From a virus: a stretch of DNA of 37,240 nt. Under the pieces are notes generated by a model, which saw nothing but the letters and a program-made list of their open reading frames with translations, made no database searches and was not told the origin of the DNA. Positions within the stretch are counted from its first letter, which is position 1. Every line of letters begins with the position of its first letter. Below are positions 8,879 through 15,717 of this stretch, in pieces. Position numbers and translations under genes: made by a program. The stretch covers positions 1 to 37,240 of IMG/VR virus record IMGVR_UViG_3300037485_000512. One strand, written 5' to 3'.

Positions 8879-9160
8879 ATGATTTCTAATGAAGCAATGA
8901 ATGATGCGTTGATTAAAGAACTTTGTTCTGGTCGTCAACTCATGGAAACAAAACAACACGTACGAGAGCTTTCTTGTGCAAAAGAAGCACAATCATTGCG
9001 TGGAACTACTACCGCAGCACTTGGAAAAGCAGTTGCAATAATTCCCTCGCATGAGTATTTTTTAATCCGTAATAAGTACGGAGAAGACGCATGGCATGAC
9101 CGTGGGTTTATCAAGAACTTCCAGAAATTTCATCCAGAACTTTCGCCAAATAAAGCATAA
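8879..9160 (+). CDS. Hypothetical head-completion-region protein
   Basis: 93 residues. The C-terminal half (IPSHEYFLIRNKYGEDAWHD followed by RGFIKNFQKFHPEL) resembles short proteins placed between capsid and connector genes in related podoviruses; no function is known to me. ATG 8879 has no Shine-Dalgarno because a terminator hairpin occupies that space. ATG 8897 (MNDALIKELC) is an alternative start. The stop overlaps the next gene as TAATG. Confidence 0.7.
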   Translation: MISNEAMNDALIKELCSGRQLMETKQHVRELSCAKEAQSLRGTTTAALGKAVAIIPSHEYFLIRNKYGEDAWHDRGFIKNFQKFHPELSPNKA

Positions 9161-10170
9161 TGCAGACGAGAACCTACGCAGACCTATTTGAGCTAGTATC
9201 AGCACTCTGCGGGGTCACCTTTGCAACTATAGAAGAACCTCGTATCCGCGCGTTGATGAACCGCAGGGCAGTACGGGCGTTTAAGTCTAGTAATTACTGG
9301 ACACGGTTTATTAAGATCGGCGAGGAGCGCACCGTTTATGGTGGATGCATTCCATTTTTTCAAGCAGGTAAAAATACCATTGACTCGTTTTTACGAATTT
9401 TTGCATACGCACCATATAGAACAAATGGTAGTCAAGAATATCAATACGCAGTTGGTCAAAGTGGTGCTGAGTTAGTTTCTGGTAATATAGTCCCAACGTC
9501 TGCATTTGTAGTTTATAAAAGTGCAATTAGCTTTTCCACAGCAGCAGGAGCAACGTCATCCTCACTAACGTCATCGTCGCTGATACCAGAGGAATGGTTT
9601 GAATACATGGCACACGGCACATACGCCGATTACCTCCGCGCTGAAGGCCAGCAGGAGAAGGCAGCATTAGCGGATGCTGAGGCTAGCGAGATACTACTCG
9701 ACGAGTTAATGAAAATTGATGAGCAACATACTCAGACGATTATCTCAAAAAGAATCTTTACGAATATGAATATGCAGTCCCGTGAAGGTGGCGGCGGTGC
9801 AATGGGTGCAAGTAGTGGTTCTGGTGATCAAGTATTGTTCCCGCCAATTACGTCTGGGGATACATGGGGTGGGTTTACTTGGGAAATCACAAGTGTGGAG
9901 GCAGGAAATACAGACTATTTGGGAACTCTTACGCTTGCTCGATTTGAACTTAAAGACCCATATGGTGCAGTTGCGTTATTACTAACATCCCCAACTCAAA
10001 TTACTTTAAACAACACCGCAGCAAACTTGTGGAGTGTGACTATTAACCCATTGACAATAACCCTAGCTGCAAATATTTACACTTATGGGTTGGAAACAAC
10101 AGACAGTATTACTGGGGTTAAAACCCAACTTGTTGGCACACTCACTGTAAACGTAGACCCAGTAATCTAA
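9160..10170 (+). CDS. Head-tail adaptor with C-terminal Ig/BppU-like domain
   Basis: 336 residues. The first about 210 look like a podoviral head-tail adaptor (gp11/gp4 type): DLFELVSALCGVTFATIEEP, a basic helix with RIRALMNRRAVRAF, and the helical PEEWFEYMAHGTYADYLRAE segment that usually packs on the portal. After a Gly/Ser/Met linker (about 200-225) comes a separate beta-sandwich-like domain (about 230-336) with alternating hydrophobics and a WSVTI strand, like N-terminal BppU-type baseplate/fibre domains. The fusion suggests a surface-exposed or fibre-docking extension of the connector. Adaptor assignment is moderately sure, the C-terminal domain call is inference. Confidence 0.65.
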   Translation: MQTRTYADLFELVSALCGVTFATIEEPRIRALMNRRAVRAFKSSNYWTRFIKIGEERTVYGGCIPFFQAGKNTIDSFLRIFAYAPYRTNGSQEYQYAVGQSGAELVSGNIVPTSAFVVYKSAISFSTAAGATSSSLTSSSLIPEEWFEYMAHGTYADYLRAEGQQEKAALADAEASEILLDELMKIDEQHTQTIISKRIFTNMNMQSREGGGGAMGASSGSGDQVLFPPITSGDTWGGFTWEITSVEAGNTDYLGTLTLARFELKDPYGAVALLLTSPTQITLNNTAANLWSVTINPLTITLAANIYTYGLETTDSITGVKTQLVGTLTVNVDPVI

Positions 10171-11648
10171 TGGCAAATATAACAGTAACAACGAGTGGTG
10201 GAGCATCCACACTAGTAAGTATTGGTTCGCGTGGGCCAGCAGGGCCAGCAGGCACAGGCGGCGGAGGAGCCACGCCAGCCGGAACAACTGGCTCGGTGCA
10301 GATCAATAACTCCGGTGCGCTGGCAGCAGACAGCGGTCTGGTCTACACAGGCACAGGTAATACTGGAGTGCTGAAAATCGGTGGTGGCAGCGTTATAATA
10401 TCTGACCCTACGGTGTCGCAGAACGTAGCGATTGGTGGCGGCAACCCGACACTTCCTTTTGCTAACCGCACTACTGGCAATTACAATACATCTGTCGGAA
10501 CTAACTCACTTCCACTACTCACTACTGGGAGCAGCAATGTTGCAATAGGCACATCTACTCTTTCAGCACTACTTGGTGGCAACAATAACGTGGGTGTTGG
10601 TGTAAACGCCCTCACTGCTGTTACTAGTGGATCAGGGAATGTTAGTCTTGGCAATGGTGCAGGTGCTTATATTACAACTGGTTCTGATAACATTTGCATT
10701 GGAGGCAGCGGCAACCCAGCAGGTATTACCAATGTCTCATCAATATCAATTGGAGCAACTGGTGACGGCAGCAGCACCACCGTTATAGGTATTGCTGGCG
10801 GCACTGCCACCACACAAACCAGACTTGTCGGTAACACTTTAATTCTTGGTCATGCTAGCACAACCACTTCTCGAACATCTTTAGTCCAAAGTGCAAGTGC
10901 CTCAGCCAAAACAATCACATTGCCAAACGCAACTGGTACTGTGCCTGTGTATACTAATGCAGCAGCAAATGGTAAGGTCTTAACGTCAAGCGGTACGGAC
11001 GGTGCTGCTACATGGGAAACACCAACGGCTGGTAGTGCTGCAGACACCACCGTTATCGACGGAAGCACAAACGCCGTATCGGGCAACGCTGTGTTTGACG
11101 AACTTGCTCTTAAAGCTCCGACTGCTAGCCCCACATTTTCTGGGACTGTGACGGCCACTGGTCAAATATCTTCATCTGGCAGCACGGACGCAGCCGTCTC
11201 AACCAACGTCGTCAACGTGGCGACAAACGATGCACGGTATTCAGGCCCTAAATTTTCTGCGTATAGCAACGTAAATCAGTTAGTGCCAACAGCGACATTT
11301 ACAAAAATATTATACCCGTTGACCGATTTTAACATATCGGCTGGCTATAATATAGCCAATTCCAGATTCACGCCCGGCAAAGCGGGATATTATTTATTGA
11401 CAGTTGGCGCTCGCCCACAAACAAACGCAAATTCGTCCATTTTTTACGTCTATAAAAATGGCGCTCAAGTAAAGGCTGTTTTTCAAGACTCCAATCACAC
11501 CACAATTAATCGCGCAGCGTGTCTAATTGTAAATGCAAGTGCAACGGATTATTTCGAGGTTTTCTGCTGGCACAACAAAGGCACTGATCTAACCGTTGAG
11601 CATATTCTGCAAACAAACGGTTTTTTCCAAGCCACATTCATCCCATAA
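10170..11648 (+). CDS. Tail fibre/adhesin: collagen-like, YadA-head-like repeats, C1q-like tip
   Basis: 492 residues starting on TAATG with the adaptor. Order: short N-terminal strand region; collagen-like GSRGPAGPAG (about 23-32); a Gly/Asn-rich beta-roll with repeats such as SSNVAIGTSTL, NNNVGVGVNAL and SGNVSLGNGA (about 85-180) resembling trimeric autotransporter heads; a Ser/Thr/Ala stalk including the NATGTVPVYTN and SPTFSGTVTATG phrases typical of fibre shafts; and a C-terminal jelly-roll-like domain of about 125 residues. That last domain holds the pattern SRFTPGKAGYYLLTVGA, YVYKNGAQV and the final QTNGFFQATFIP, as in C1q/TNF-like domains. It probably forms a trimeric host-binding fibre. 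Confidence 0.8.
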   Translation: MANITVTTSGGASTLVSIGSRGPAGPAGTGGGGATPAGTTGSVQINNSGALAADSGLVYTGTGNTGVLKIGGGSVIISDPTVSQNVAIGGGNPTLPFANRTTGNYNTSVGTNSLPLLTTGSSNVAIGTSTLSALLGGNNNVGVGVNALTAVTSGSGNVSLGNGAGAYITTGSDNICIGGSGNPAGITNVSSISIGATGDGSSTTVIGIAGGTATTQTRLVGNTLILGHASTTTSRTSLVQSASASAKTITLPNATGTVPVYTNAAANGKVLTSSGTDGAATWETPTAGSAADTTVIDGSTNAVSGNAVFDELALKAPTASPTFSGTVTATGQISSSGSTDAAVSTNVVNVATNDARYSGPKFSAYSNVNQLVPTATFTKILYPLTDFNISAGYNIANSRFTPGKAGYYLLTVGARPQTNANSSIFYVYKNGAQVKAVFQDSNHTTINRAACLIVNASATDYFEVFCWHNKGTDLTVEHILQTNGFFQATFIP

Positions 11649-11650
11649 CC

Positions 11651-12022
11651 ATGTCCATTATCCGCACACTCACCGAAGCAGAATCCGATCTCGCAGCAAA
11701 GGAGCAACTCGTCCTACAAGCTGGAGAAGCAACCCACCATCTTGCCAGCACGCTTGCCACCACCAACGCGCAGTTCTGGAACCTCCCGACAGAACGCTTG
11801 CTAGCAGTTCTCAATGCCGACCTACCAGCCACGCTCGCTACCTTTGAAGCCAACACCGCATTGGGTTTGCAGGTCAACGCCAGCCTCGACGCGCTTGCCG
11901 TTCCGCGTTTCTCCACCCGCGCACCTGTCACCGCTGGCAGATCGGACATTGTGTTCGACGGCACGGCGTTTGTATACGTCGCACCGCCTGCACCCGAACC
12001 ACCGCCAGAGCCAGAACCATGA
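11651..12022 (+). CDS. Small tail-fibre-associated hypothetical protein
   Basis: 123 residues. The N-terminus is a predicted helix (LTEAESDLAAKEQLVLQAGE) and the C-terminus is a Pro/Glu tail (APPAPEPPPEPEP). It lies two bases after the fibre gene and overlaps the next gene by four bases. Position suggests a fibre chaperone or attachment subunit, without a motif to prove it. Confidence 0.65.
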   Translation: MSIIRTLTEAESDLAAKEQLVLQAGEATHHLASTLATTNAQFWNLPTERLLAVLNADLPATLATFEANTALGLQVNASLDALAVPRFSTRAPVTAGRSDIVFDGTAFVYVAPPAPEPPPEPEP

Positions 12023-12336
12023 TGCGAGTGCTATTGATCACTCTCGCGCTAGCCACCTCTGCACTAGCTGAACGCACAGTGACGTTTGCATGGGACGCTA
12101 CAGCGGATGCAGACTCCTACACGCTATACGTCAACGGTGCGCCAGCAGGCACTACTACCGAAACGCAAGTCACGGTTCAAATTGCAGACGCTCGCACTGC
12201 GGTCAATGTAACGGGCAGCAACATCACTGGCGAGTCTGAGCCGTCTGCAACGCTCATCGTGCCGCCTGCACCGACTATACCCAAGGGATTTAGTATCTCA
12301 AAGATTGTCCGTACTACTACCGCCACGCCCAAATGA
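12019..12336 (+). CDS. Secreted fibronectin-III/Ig-like small protein
   Basis: 105 residues. The N-terminus MMRVLLITLALATSALA is a classical signal peptide with an ALA cleavage site. The mature part has the Fn3-like signature TFAWDATADADSYTLYVNGA, TTTETQVTVQI and SEPSATL. It would be exported to the periplasm or surface. Context between fibre and holin genes suggests release with lysis or surface action. Two tandem ATGs occur at 12019 and 12022. The stop (AAATGA) lies in a short direct repeat shared with the next gene's start. Confidence 0.7.
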   Translation: MMRVLLITLALATSALAERTVTFAWDATADADSYTLYVNGAPAGTTTETQVTVQIADARTAVNVTGSNITGESEPSATLIVPPAPTIPKGFSISKIVRTTTATPK

Positions 12337-12369
12337 ATCCGTTAACCTACATTGCTAAATGAATCCGTT
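12331..12369 (+). repeat. 13-bp direct repeat duplicating the holin start
   Basis: aaatgaatccgtt occurs at 12331-12343 and again at 12357-12369, 26 bp apart. In the first copy the ATG overlaps the stop of the Fn3-like gene and opens a 9-codon frame (MNPLTYIAK). In the second copy the ATG starts the holin-like gene (MNPF...). Confidence 0.85.
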
Positions 12370-12547
12370 CGACAACACTAGTCTACCAGTAAAGGCATTT
12401 GCGGGTATCTGTGCGCCCATTGCGAGCATGATGACTGACCTAGTGCCAGCGGAGGTTAACCCGTGGCTACAGAGCATTGCATTCGTAGCGGCAATCATTG
12501 TATCGGTGCTTTCGGCATTGTCGATCATTCGGCAAAATCTTAAATAG
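12359..12547 (+). CDS. Holin-like membrane protein
   Basis: 62 residues with a strong transmembrane segment at about 36-58 (WLQSIAFVAAIIVSVLSALS) and a weaker hydrophobic segment at about 10-28. Size, topology and position just upstream of the endolysin suit a holin that permeabilises the inner membrane. No specific family recognised. Confidence 0.6.
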   Translation: MNPFDNTSLPVKAFAGICAPIASMMTDLVPAEVNPWLQSIAFVAAIIVSVLSALSIIRQNLK

Positions 12548-12576
12548 TTGACAACAATTCCAAAATACACTAAACC

Positions 12577-12741
12577 ATGAATATGAATACGACAATCGTA
12601 GGACTACTCGCAGCAATCTTCGCCGCCATCCAGAGCATCGTGCAACAAGGCAACAGCATTGAAGATTGGAAAACATGGGCATTGCCAGCAGCACTAGCGG
12701 CACTAGGTTTCCTCGCCAAAGACCAAGAACCAACGGTATGA
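12577..12741 (+). CDS. Second small holin-like/membrane protein
   Basis: 54 residues. Two short hydrophobic helices (TIVGLLAAIFAAIQSIV and WALPAALAALGFLA) are separated by a polar turn, a two-segment holin or antiholin topology. The stop overlaps the next start (ATGA at 12738-12741). With the gene at 12359 it could form a holin/antiholin pair, which is inference. Confidence 0.6.
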   Translation: MNMNTTIVGLLAAIFAAIQSIVQQGNSIEDWKTWALPAALAALGFLAKDQEPTV

Positions 12742-12914
12742 GAAGCGACTCAGCAGTTCCAGGCTTGTTCATGCTGCTTGCCTTGGCAGGTATTGCAATC
12801 TTTGCGGTTACCTGCTCGTCATGCGCTACTAGTGAGGCTTTCCCATTCCGTGGTGAGTTTGGCTATGTCCCGTCAACGGGTCAGTTTGACGTACAGTTCA
12901 GATCGAGCAAGTAA
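12738..12914 (+). CDS. Small membrane-anchored or lipoprotein, lysis region
   Basis: 58 residues. One hydrophobic segment (GLFMLLALAGIAIFAVTC) is followed by CSSC-type cysteines (VTCSSCATS) that could serve as a degenerate lipobox, then a short extracytoplasmic tail. Position between holins and endolysin suggests an outer-membrane spanin-like or accessory lysis role. It is shorter than most spanins, so this is tentative. Confidence 0.55.
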   Translation: MRSDSAVPGLFMLLALAGIAIFAVTCSSCATSEAFPFRGEFGYVPSTGQFDVQFRSSK

Positions 12915-12929
12915 GCTCACACAGTCGCC

Positions 12930-13490
12930 ATGAGACGCGAAGCCATCATTGATATCCAACAAAGGATTGGCGTTGTTCCAGATGGTTTCTGGGGCGTTAA
13001 ATCCATCGAGGCTTGCCAACGTCATTGCCGTCGATTGATGCCAATCCCTAACCCGTGGCCTGCGCAGTCAGAGGCAGCGTTAATTGGTTTCTACGGTATG
13101 CACGGCAACGAGAACAAATTAGTTAACTTATTCGTGGGTGACCTAGATGTGCAATACGATGGCGGCAAAGTTAAAACTGTCCGTGTACACAACAGGATCG
13201 CAGCACCGCTAAGAAAGGTACTAGAAGAGGTCGCTATGGTATCTCCAGAGACTTTGCGGGAATATTGTGGCGGGTACAACAACAGACCTATGAGAGGGCT
13301 TAATAAGCCTTCCTTACACGCCTACGGTGCTGCCGTGGACTTCCGTGCGTATAACAACGGGAACCACCAGCACTGGCCTGTCTCGGCTGATATGCCCTTC
13401 AAGGTTATCGAGGCTTTCTCCCGCGAGGGATTCCTCTCAGCAGGTGTATGGTGGCAAAGGGACAGTATGCATTTCCAAGCCACAAGATAA
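12930..13490 (+). CDS. Endolysin, M15-type D-Ala/L-Ala-D-Glu carboxypeptidase
   Basis: 186 residues. The N-terminal 35 (IIDIQQRIGVVPDGFWGVKS) look like a short peptidoglycan-binding repeat. The catalytic part has SLHAYGAAVDF (H130, D137) and the terminal SMHF (H181), the zinc ligands of VanY/M15 peptidases that cleave peptidoglycan cross-links. It follows the holin-like genes. Its last codons (SMHFQATR) are duplicated at the end of the following HNH gene, indicating that an endonuclease cassette was inserted at its 3' end. Confidence 0.85.
   Translation: MRREAIIDIQQRIGVVPDGFWGVKSIEACQRHCRRLMPIPNPWPAQSEAALIGFYGMHGNENKLVNLFVGDLDVQYDGGKVKTVRVHNRIAAPLRKVLEEVAMVSPETLREYCGGYNNRPMRGLNKPSLHAYGAAVDFRAYNNGNHQHWPVSADMPFKVIEAFSREGFLSAGVWWQRDSMHFQATR
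13467..13480 (+). repeat. 14-bp direct repeat flanking the HNH gene, upstream copy
   Basis: atgcatttccaagc occurs here in the endolysin 3' end and again at 14088-14101 inside the last codons of the HNH gene. Both are read in frame as MHFQA, and both are preceded by a Ser codon (AGT here, TCA there). Confidence 0.9.
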
Positions 13491-13498
13491 CAACCATA

Positions 13499-13526
13499 TT
13501 GACATGCACTAAGATTGTGATACAGT
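13499..13526 (+). promoter_or_regulatory. Strong sigma70-like promoter for the HNH gene
   Basis: TTGACA (13499-13504), a 16-bp spacer and TACAGT (13521-13526) with an upstream TG (extended -10, tgaTACAGT). The expected transcription start at about 13532-13533 coincides with the ATG, so the message may be leaderless. Confidence 0.6.
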
Positions 13527-13532
13527 CCTCGT

Positions 13533-14111
13533 ATGTCCATGCAACCATTACCGCCAATAACATTTTTAAAGGAAGCACTTGAAATTGATATTAAATCACC
13601 ATCTTTTCTTCGTTGGAAAAATAGACCTCGAAATCATTTTGCAACTAATCGAGGATTTGGTATATCTAATACAAGGGATGCTGGTATGCCAGCGGGATCA
13701 TTTGCTTATTCTGGAGACAAGATACCAATGTACAAAGTAAAAATTAACCAACGAGCATATTTAGCTCACCGAATAGTTTTTGCTTTATTTTCGGGTAATG
13801 ATCCATTTCCTTTAGAAGTAGATCACAAAGATAGAAACCCACTTAACAATCACCCAGAAAATCTTCGTGTTGCTACTCGATCTGAAAACGCTAGTAATAA
13901 AGGAGTTCAATCAAATAATAAATCTGGAGAACGAGGCGTTACATGGTGCAAAAGAACATCTAAGTGGATGGCTCAAATAGGAAAAAATAACAAAACCCTT
14001 TTTCTTGGTAGATTTGATCTTATCAATGATGCTGCTGAAGCTAGATTCAACGCTGAAAAAGAACTTCATGGTGAGTTTTCAACTTCAATGCATTTCCAAG
14101 CAACTACATAA
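13533..14111 (+). CDS. HNH homing endonuclease with AP2-like domain, inserted at endolysin 3' end
   Basis: 192 residues. The HNH core is at about 80-120 (AHRIVFALF, VDHKDRNPLNN with D97-H98, then ENLRVATRSENASN). A C-terminal AP2-like DNA-binding domain spans about 131-182 (GERGVTWCKRTSKWMAQIGK, ending in ELHGEFS). Such proteins nick or cut DNA and spread their own gene. After EFS the frame continues TSMHFQATT, the displaced end of the endolysin. Codons are A/T-rich with many AGA, unlike neighbours. It has its own promoter. The paralogue at 20012-20512 ends right after KEFSNHG, supporting a fused tail here. Confidence 0.9.
   Translation: MSMQPLPPITFLKEALEIDIKSPSFLRWKNRPRNHFATNRGFGISNTRDAGMPAGSFAYSGDKIPMYKVKINQRAYLAHRIVFALFSGNDPFPLEVDHKDRNPLNNHPENLRVATRSENASNKGVQSNNKSGERGVTWCKRTSKWMAQIGKNNKTLFLGRFDLINDAAEARFNAEKELHGEFSTSMHFQATT
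14088..14101 (+). repeat. 14-bp direct repeat flanking the HNH gene, downstream copy
   Basis: Second copy of atgcatttccaagc. It lies just before the TAATG that couples to the next gene, so this is probably the original 3' end of the endolysin reading frame, now read as the end of the HNH protein. Confidence 0.9.
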
Positions 14112-14401
14112 TGGTAATTCCCAAAAAAGTAACGATTGGTGGCGTTACTTTTAAGGTAAAACGTACCAAAATTGATGCGTATGGTGAGATGGATTTCGAG
14201 GTGCGCGAGATCACTATTTCAACTTATATAAAGGATAACTTAGTCGCCATTGAAACTTTAAGGCATGAAATGATTCATGCCACACTCGCACTAGCGGGAC
14301 ATTCTTGGGCTGAAAACTACGACGAGGAGGCACTTATTAGGTGTCTTGAGAACATATTCTTCCCAGCGTGGGATAACCTAACTAAAAAGCATGGCATATA
14401 A
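14111..14401 (+). CDS. Small zinc metallopeptidase-like protein (HExxH)
   Basis: 96 residues with HEMIH at 52-56 in a helix (LRHEMIHATLALAG) and an acidic helix DEEALIRCLENIF at about 71-83 that could supply the third ligand. This layout is like SprT/ImmA-like minimal zincin domains found in many phages. It could be a peptidase or a non-catalytic zinc protein. It starts on TAATG with the preceding frame and overlaps the next gene by 11 bases. Confidence 0.7.
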   Translation: MVIPKKVTIGGVTFKVKRTKIDAYGEMDFEVREITISTYIKDNLVAIETLRHEMIHATLALAGHSWAENYDEEALIRCLENIFFPAWDNLTKKHGI

Positions 14402-15119
14402 ACGATTCCTAGTGTGCGCCGATAATCACGGTCATTTGGTCGATGTCGACGCTATGATCAAGTTGATGGCGTTTGCCGATAGTTGGAAACCACACTACCG
14501 TGTTCACTTAGGTGATCTGTGGGACTTTTCTCCTTTACGGAAGGGTGCTTCACCAGAGGATCGGGCTGAGGGGATATCCATGGACTACCTTGCAGGTATG
14601 ACATTCCTCGATGCGTTCAAACCGAACTACCTTACCCTCGGCAACCATGATGACCGCATCTGGCTAGGTATGCACAGCGGTGACGGCATCCTACAAGAGC
14701 GTTGCGCGGAACTGGTCAAGCACTCTGAGGAGCAATTCAAGAAGCGTAAGATCACATGGTGTCCGTACCACGTTTCAAAGTACCTACAACTGCCAGAGGG
14801 TGGCCCTAAGCTGCTACACGGTTTCCGCGCTACGATGTACCCAGCCCGATCCCACTACGAGAACTGGGGTAGTTGCCTAGTCGGGCACGTCCACAAGCCA
14901 GACATCTACTCAGCGAGGCACATTGACGGCTCCCAGGCGTTTAGTCTAGGGTGCATGGCTAATATCGACGCACTGACCTACGCAGACCGTCACGCCGCGA
15001 AACTATCATGGAGAAATGGCTTTCTTTACGGACTAATTAACGATAAAACTGGTGCTTGGAACGCTTGGAACGTAACAAAAGAAGGCGACGATTGGATATC
15101 ACCACAAGGGATTTTATGA
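14391..15119 (+). CDS. Calcineurin-like metallophosphoesterase
   Basis: 242 residues with the full two-metal motif set: DNH at 11-13, GD at 41-42, GNHD at 84-87, H143 in LLHG, and GHVH at 165-168. The family hydrolyses phosphomono- or diesters (nucleotides, cyclic nucleotides, nucleic acids or proteins); the substrate cannot be told from sequence. It is in an overlapping gene chain with the metallopeptidase-like gene and the following lipoprotein gene (ATGA overlap), expressed with late genes. Confidence 0.88.
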   Translation: MAYKRFLVCADNHGHLVDVDAMIKLMAFADSWKPHYRVHLGDLWDFSPLRKGASPEDRAEGISMDYLAGMTFLDAFKPNYLTLGNHDDRIWLGMHSGDGILQERCAELVKHSEEQFKKRKITWCPYHVSKYLQLPEGGPKLLHGFRATMYPARSHYENWGSCLVGHVHKPDIYSARHIDGSQAFSLGCMANIDALTYADRHAAKLSWRNGFLYGLINDKTGAWNAWNVTKEGDDWISPQGIL

Positions 15120-15490
15120 AATATCTATTTATATTGCTACTAGCAGGTTGTACTACAACGCCAAAGAATCCTGAAAAGTATATTGAATGGGAGAACAACT
15201 CATGCCTACCCACAGCAATTACGATGCAGTATGGGCTACGCAACTCAACCAAGTGGAGCGAAGTTTTGTTGTACCAATATACATCCCTGAAAACTGGGGA
15301 AACCAAGGGTCACGCAGTTTGTGCATACATTTACCCGATTGGATCAAACAAGCTGTGGGTCTACGATTACGAGGGAAGCACTCGTATCAAGGCATACATT
15401 AACGAGCCACTAGAGATCGCCCAGCTCGCAGAAGTTGCCCGTGGACGTATCGCAAACCAAGTAAGCCAAGCAGAATACCTAAAAAAATGA
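15116..15490 (+). CDS. Lipoprotein with papain/C39-like Cys-His pattern
   Basis: 124 residues from ATG 15116, which overlaps the previous stop (ATGA) and has a good AAGGG Shine-Dalgarno five bases upstream. The N-terminus MKYLFILLLAGC is a lipoprotein signal with lipobox LAGC (C12). The mature part shows NNSCLPTAITMQYGL, GHAVCAYIYP and KLWVYDYEGS, in the order Cys-helix, His-strand, Asp-strand seen in papain-like and C39-like folds. A surface-anchored peptidase-like protein might act in cell-wall release or superinfection exclusion. The fold call is inference. Confidence 0.65.
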   Translation: MKYLFILLLAGCTTTPKNPEKYIEWENNSCLPTAITMQYGLRNSTKWSEVLLYQYTSLKTGETKGHAVCAYIYPIGSNKLWVYDYEGSTRIKAYINEPLEIAQLAEVARGRIANQVSQAEYLKK

Positions 15491-15717
15491 AATCGCCAAC
15501 ATTGAATAAGACACTGACAGACTTGGATTTCGCTTTATCTCAAGCACCTGAGTTAAAAAGACCTAACGAGTTTACAATAGCGGATTTCATGGTAAAAATG
15601 GGCGTAACGGAGTCAGTTTCTCGTCGCCTTTTGGACGAGATGGTGAAAGATGGAAAGCTAGTTCGCCGTAAAGCTTTGCACGATGGACGGTATGCTAGGC
15701 TTTATTCTAAGGCTTAG
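15487..15717 (+). CDS. Small winged-helix DNA-binding protein
   Basis: 76 residues. FTIADFMVKMGVTESVSRRL is a helix-turn-helix and DEMVKDGKLVRRKALHDGRY is the wing-like beta hairpin, as in small MarR/GntR-like winged helices. It is the last gene of the rightward block, starts on an ATGA overlap with the lipoprotein, and converges on the leftward block with a 4-bp overlap. It is a candidate transcription regulator. Confidence 0.7.
   Translation: MKSPTLNKTLTDLDFALSQAPELKRPNEFTIADFMVKMGVTESVSRRLLDEMVKDGKLVRRKALHDGRYARLYSKA

Noticed and set aside
14111-15119. Toxin-antitoxin or defence pair (HExxH protein plus metallophosphoesterase)
   Set aside because: Both are commonly found as separate phage accessory genes; overlap alone does not show a defence system.
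15695-15717. Bidirectional terminator at the convergence of the two blocks
   Set aside because: ctaggc/gcttag gives only a 6-bp stem with a wobble and an 11-base loop; no T-tract.
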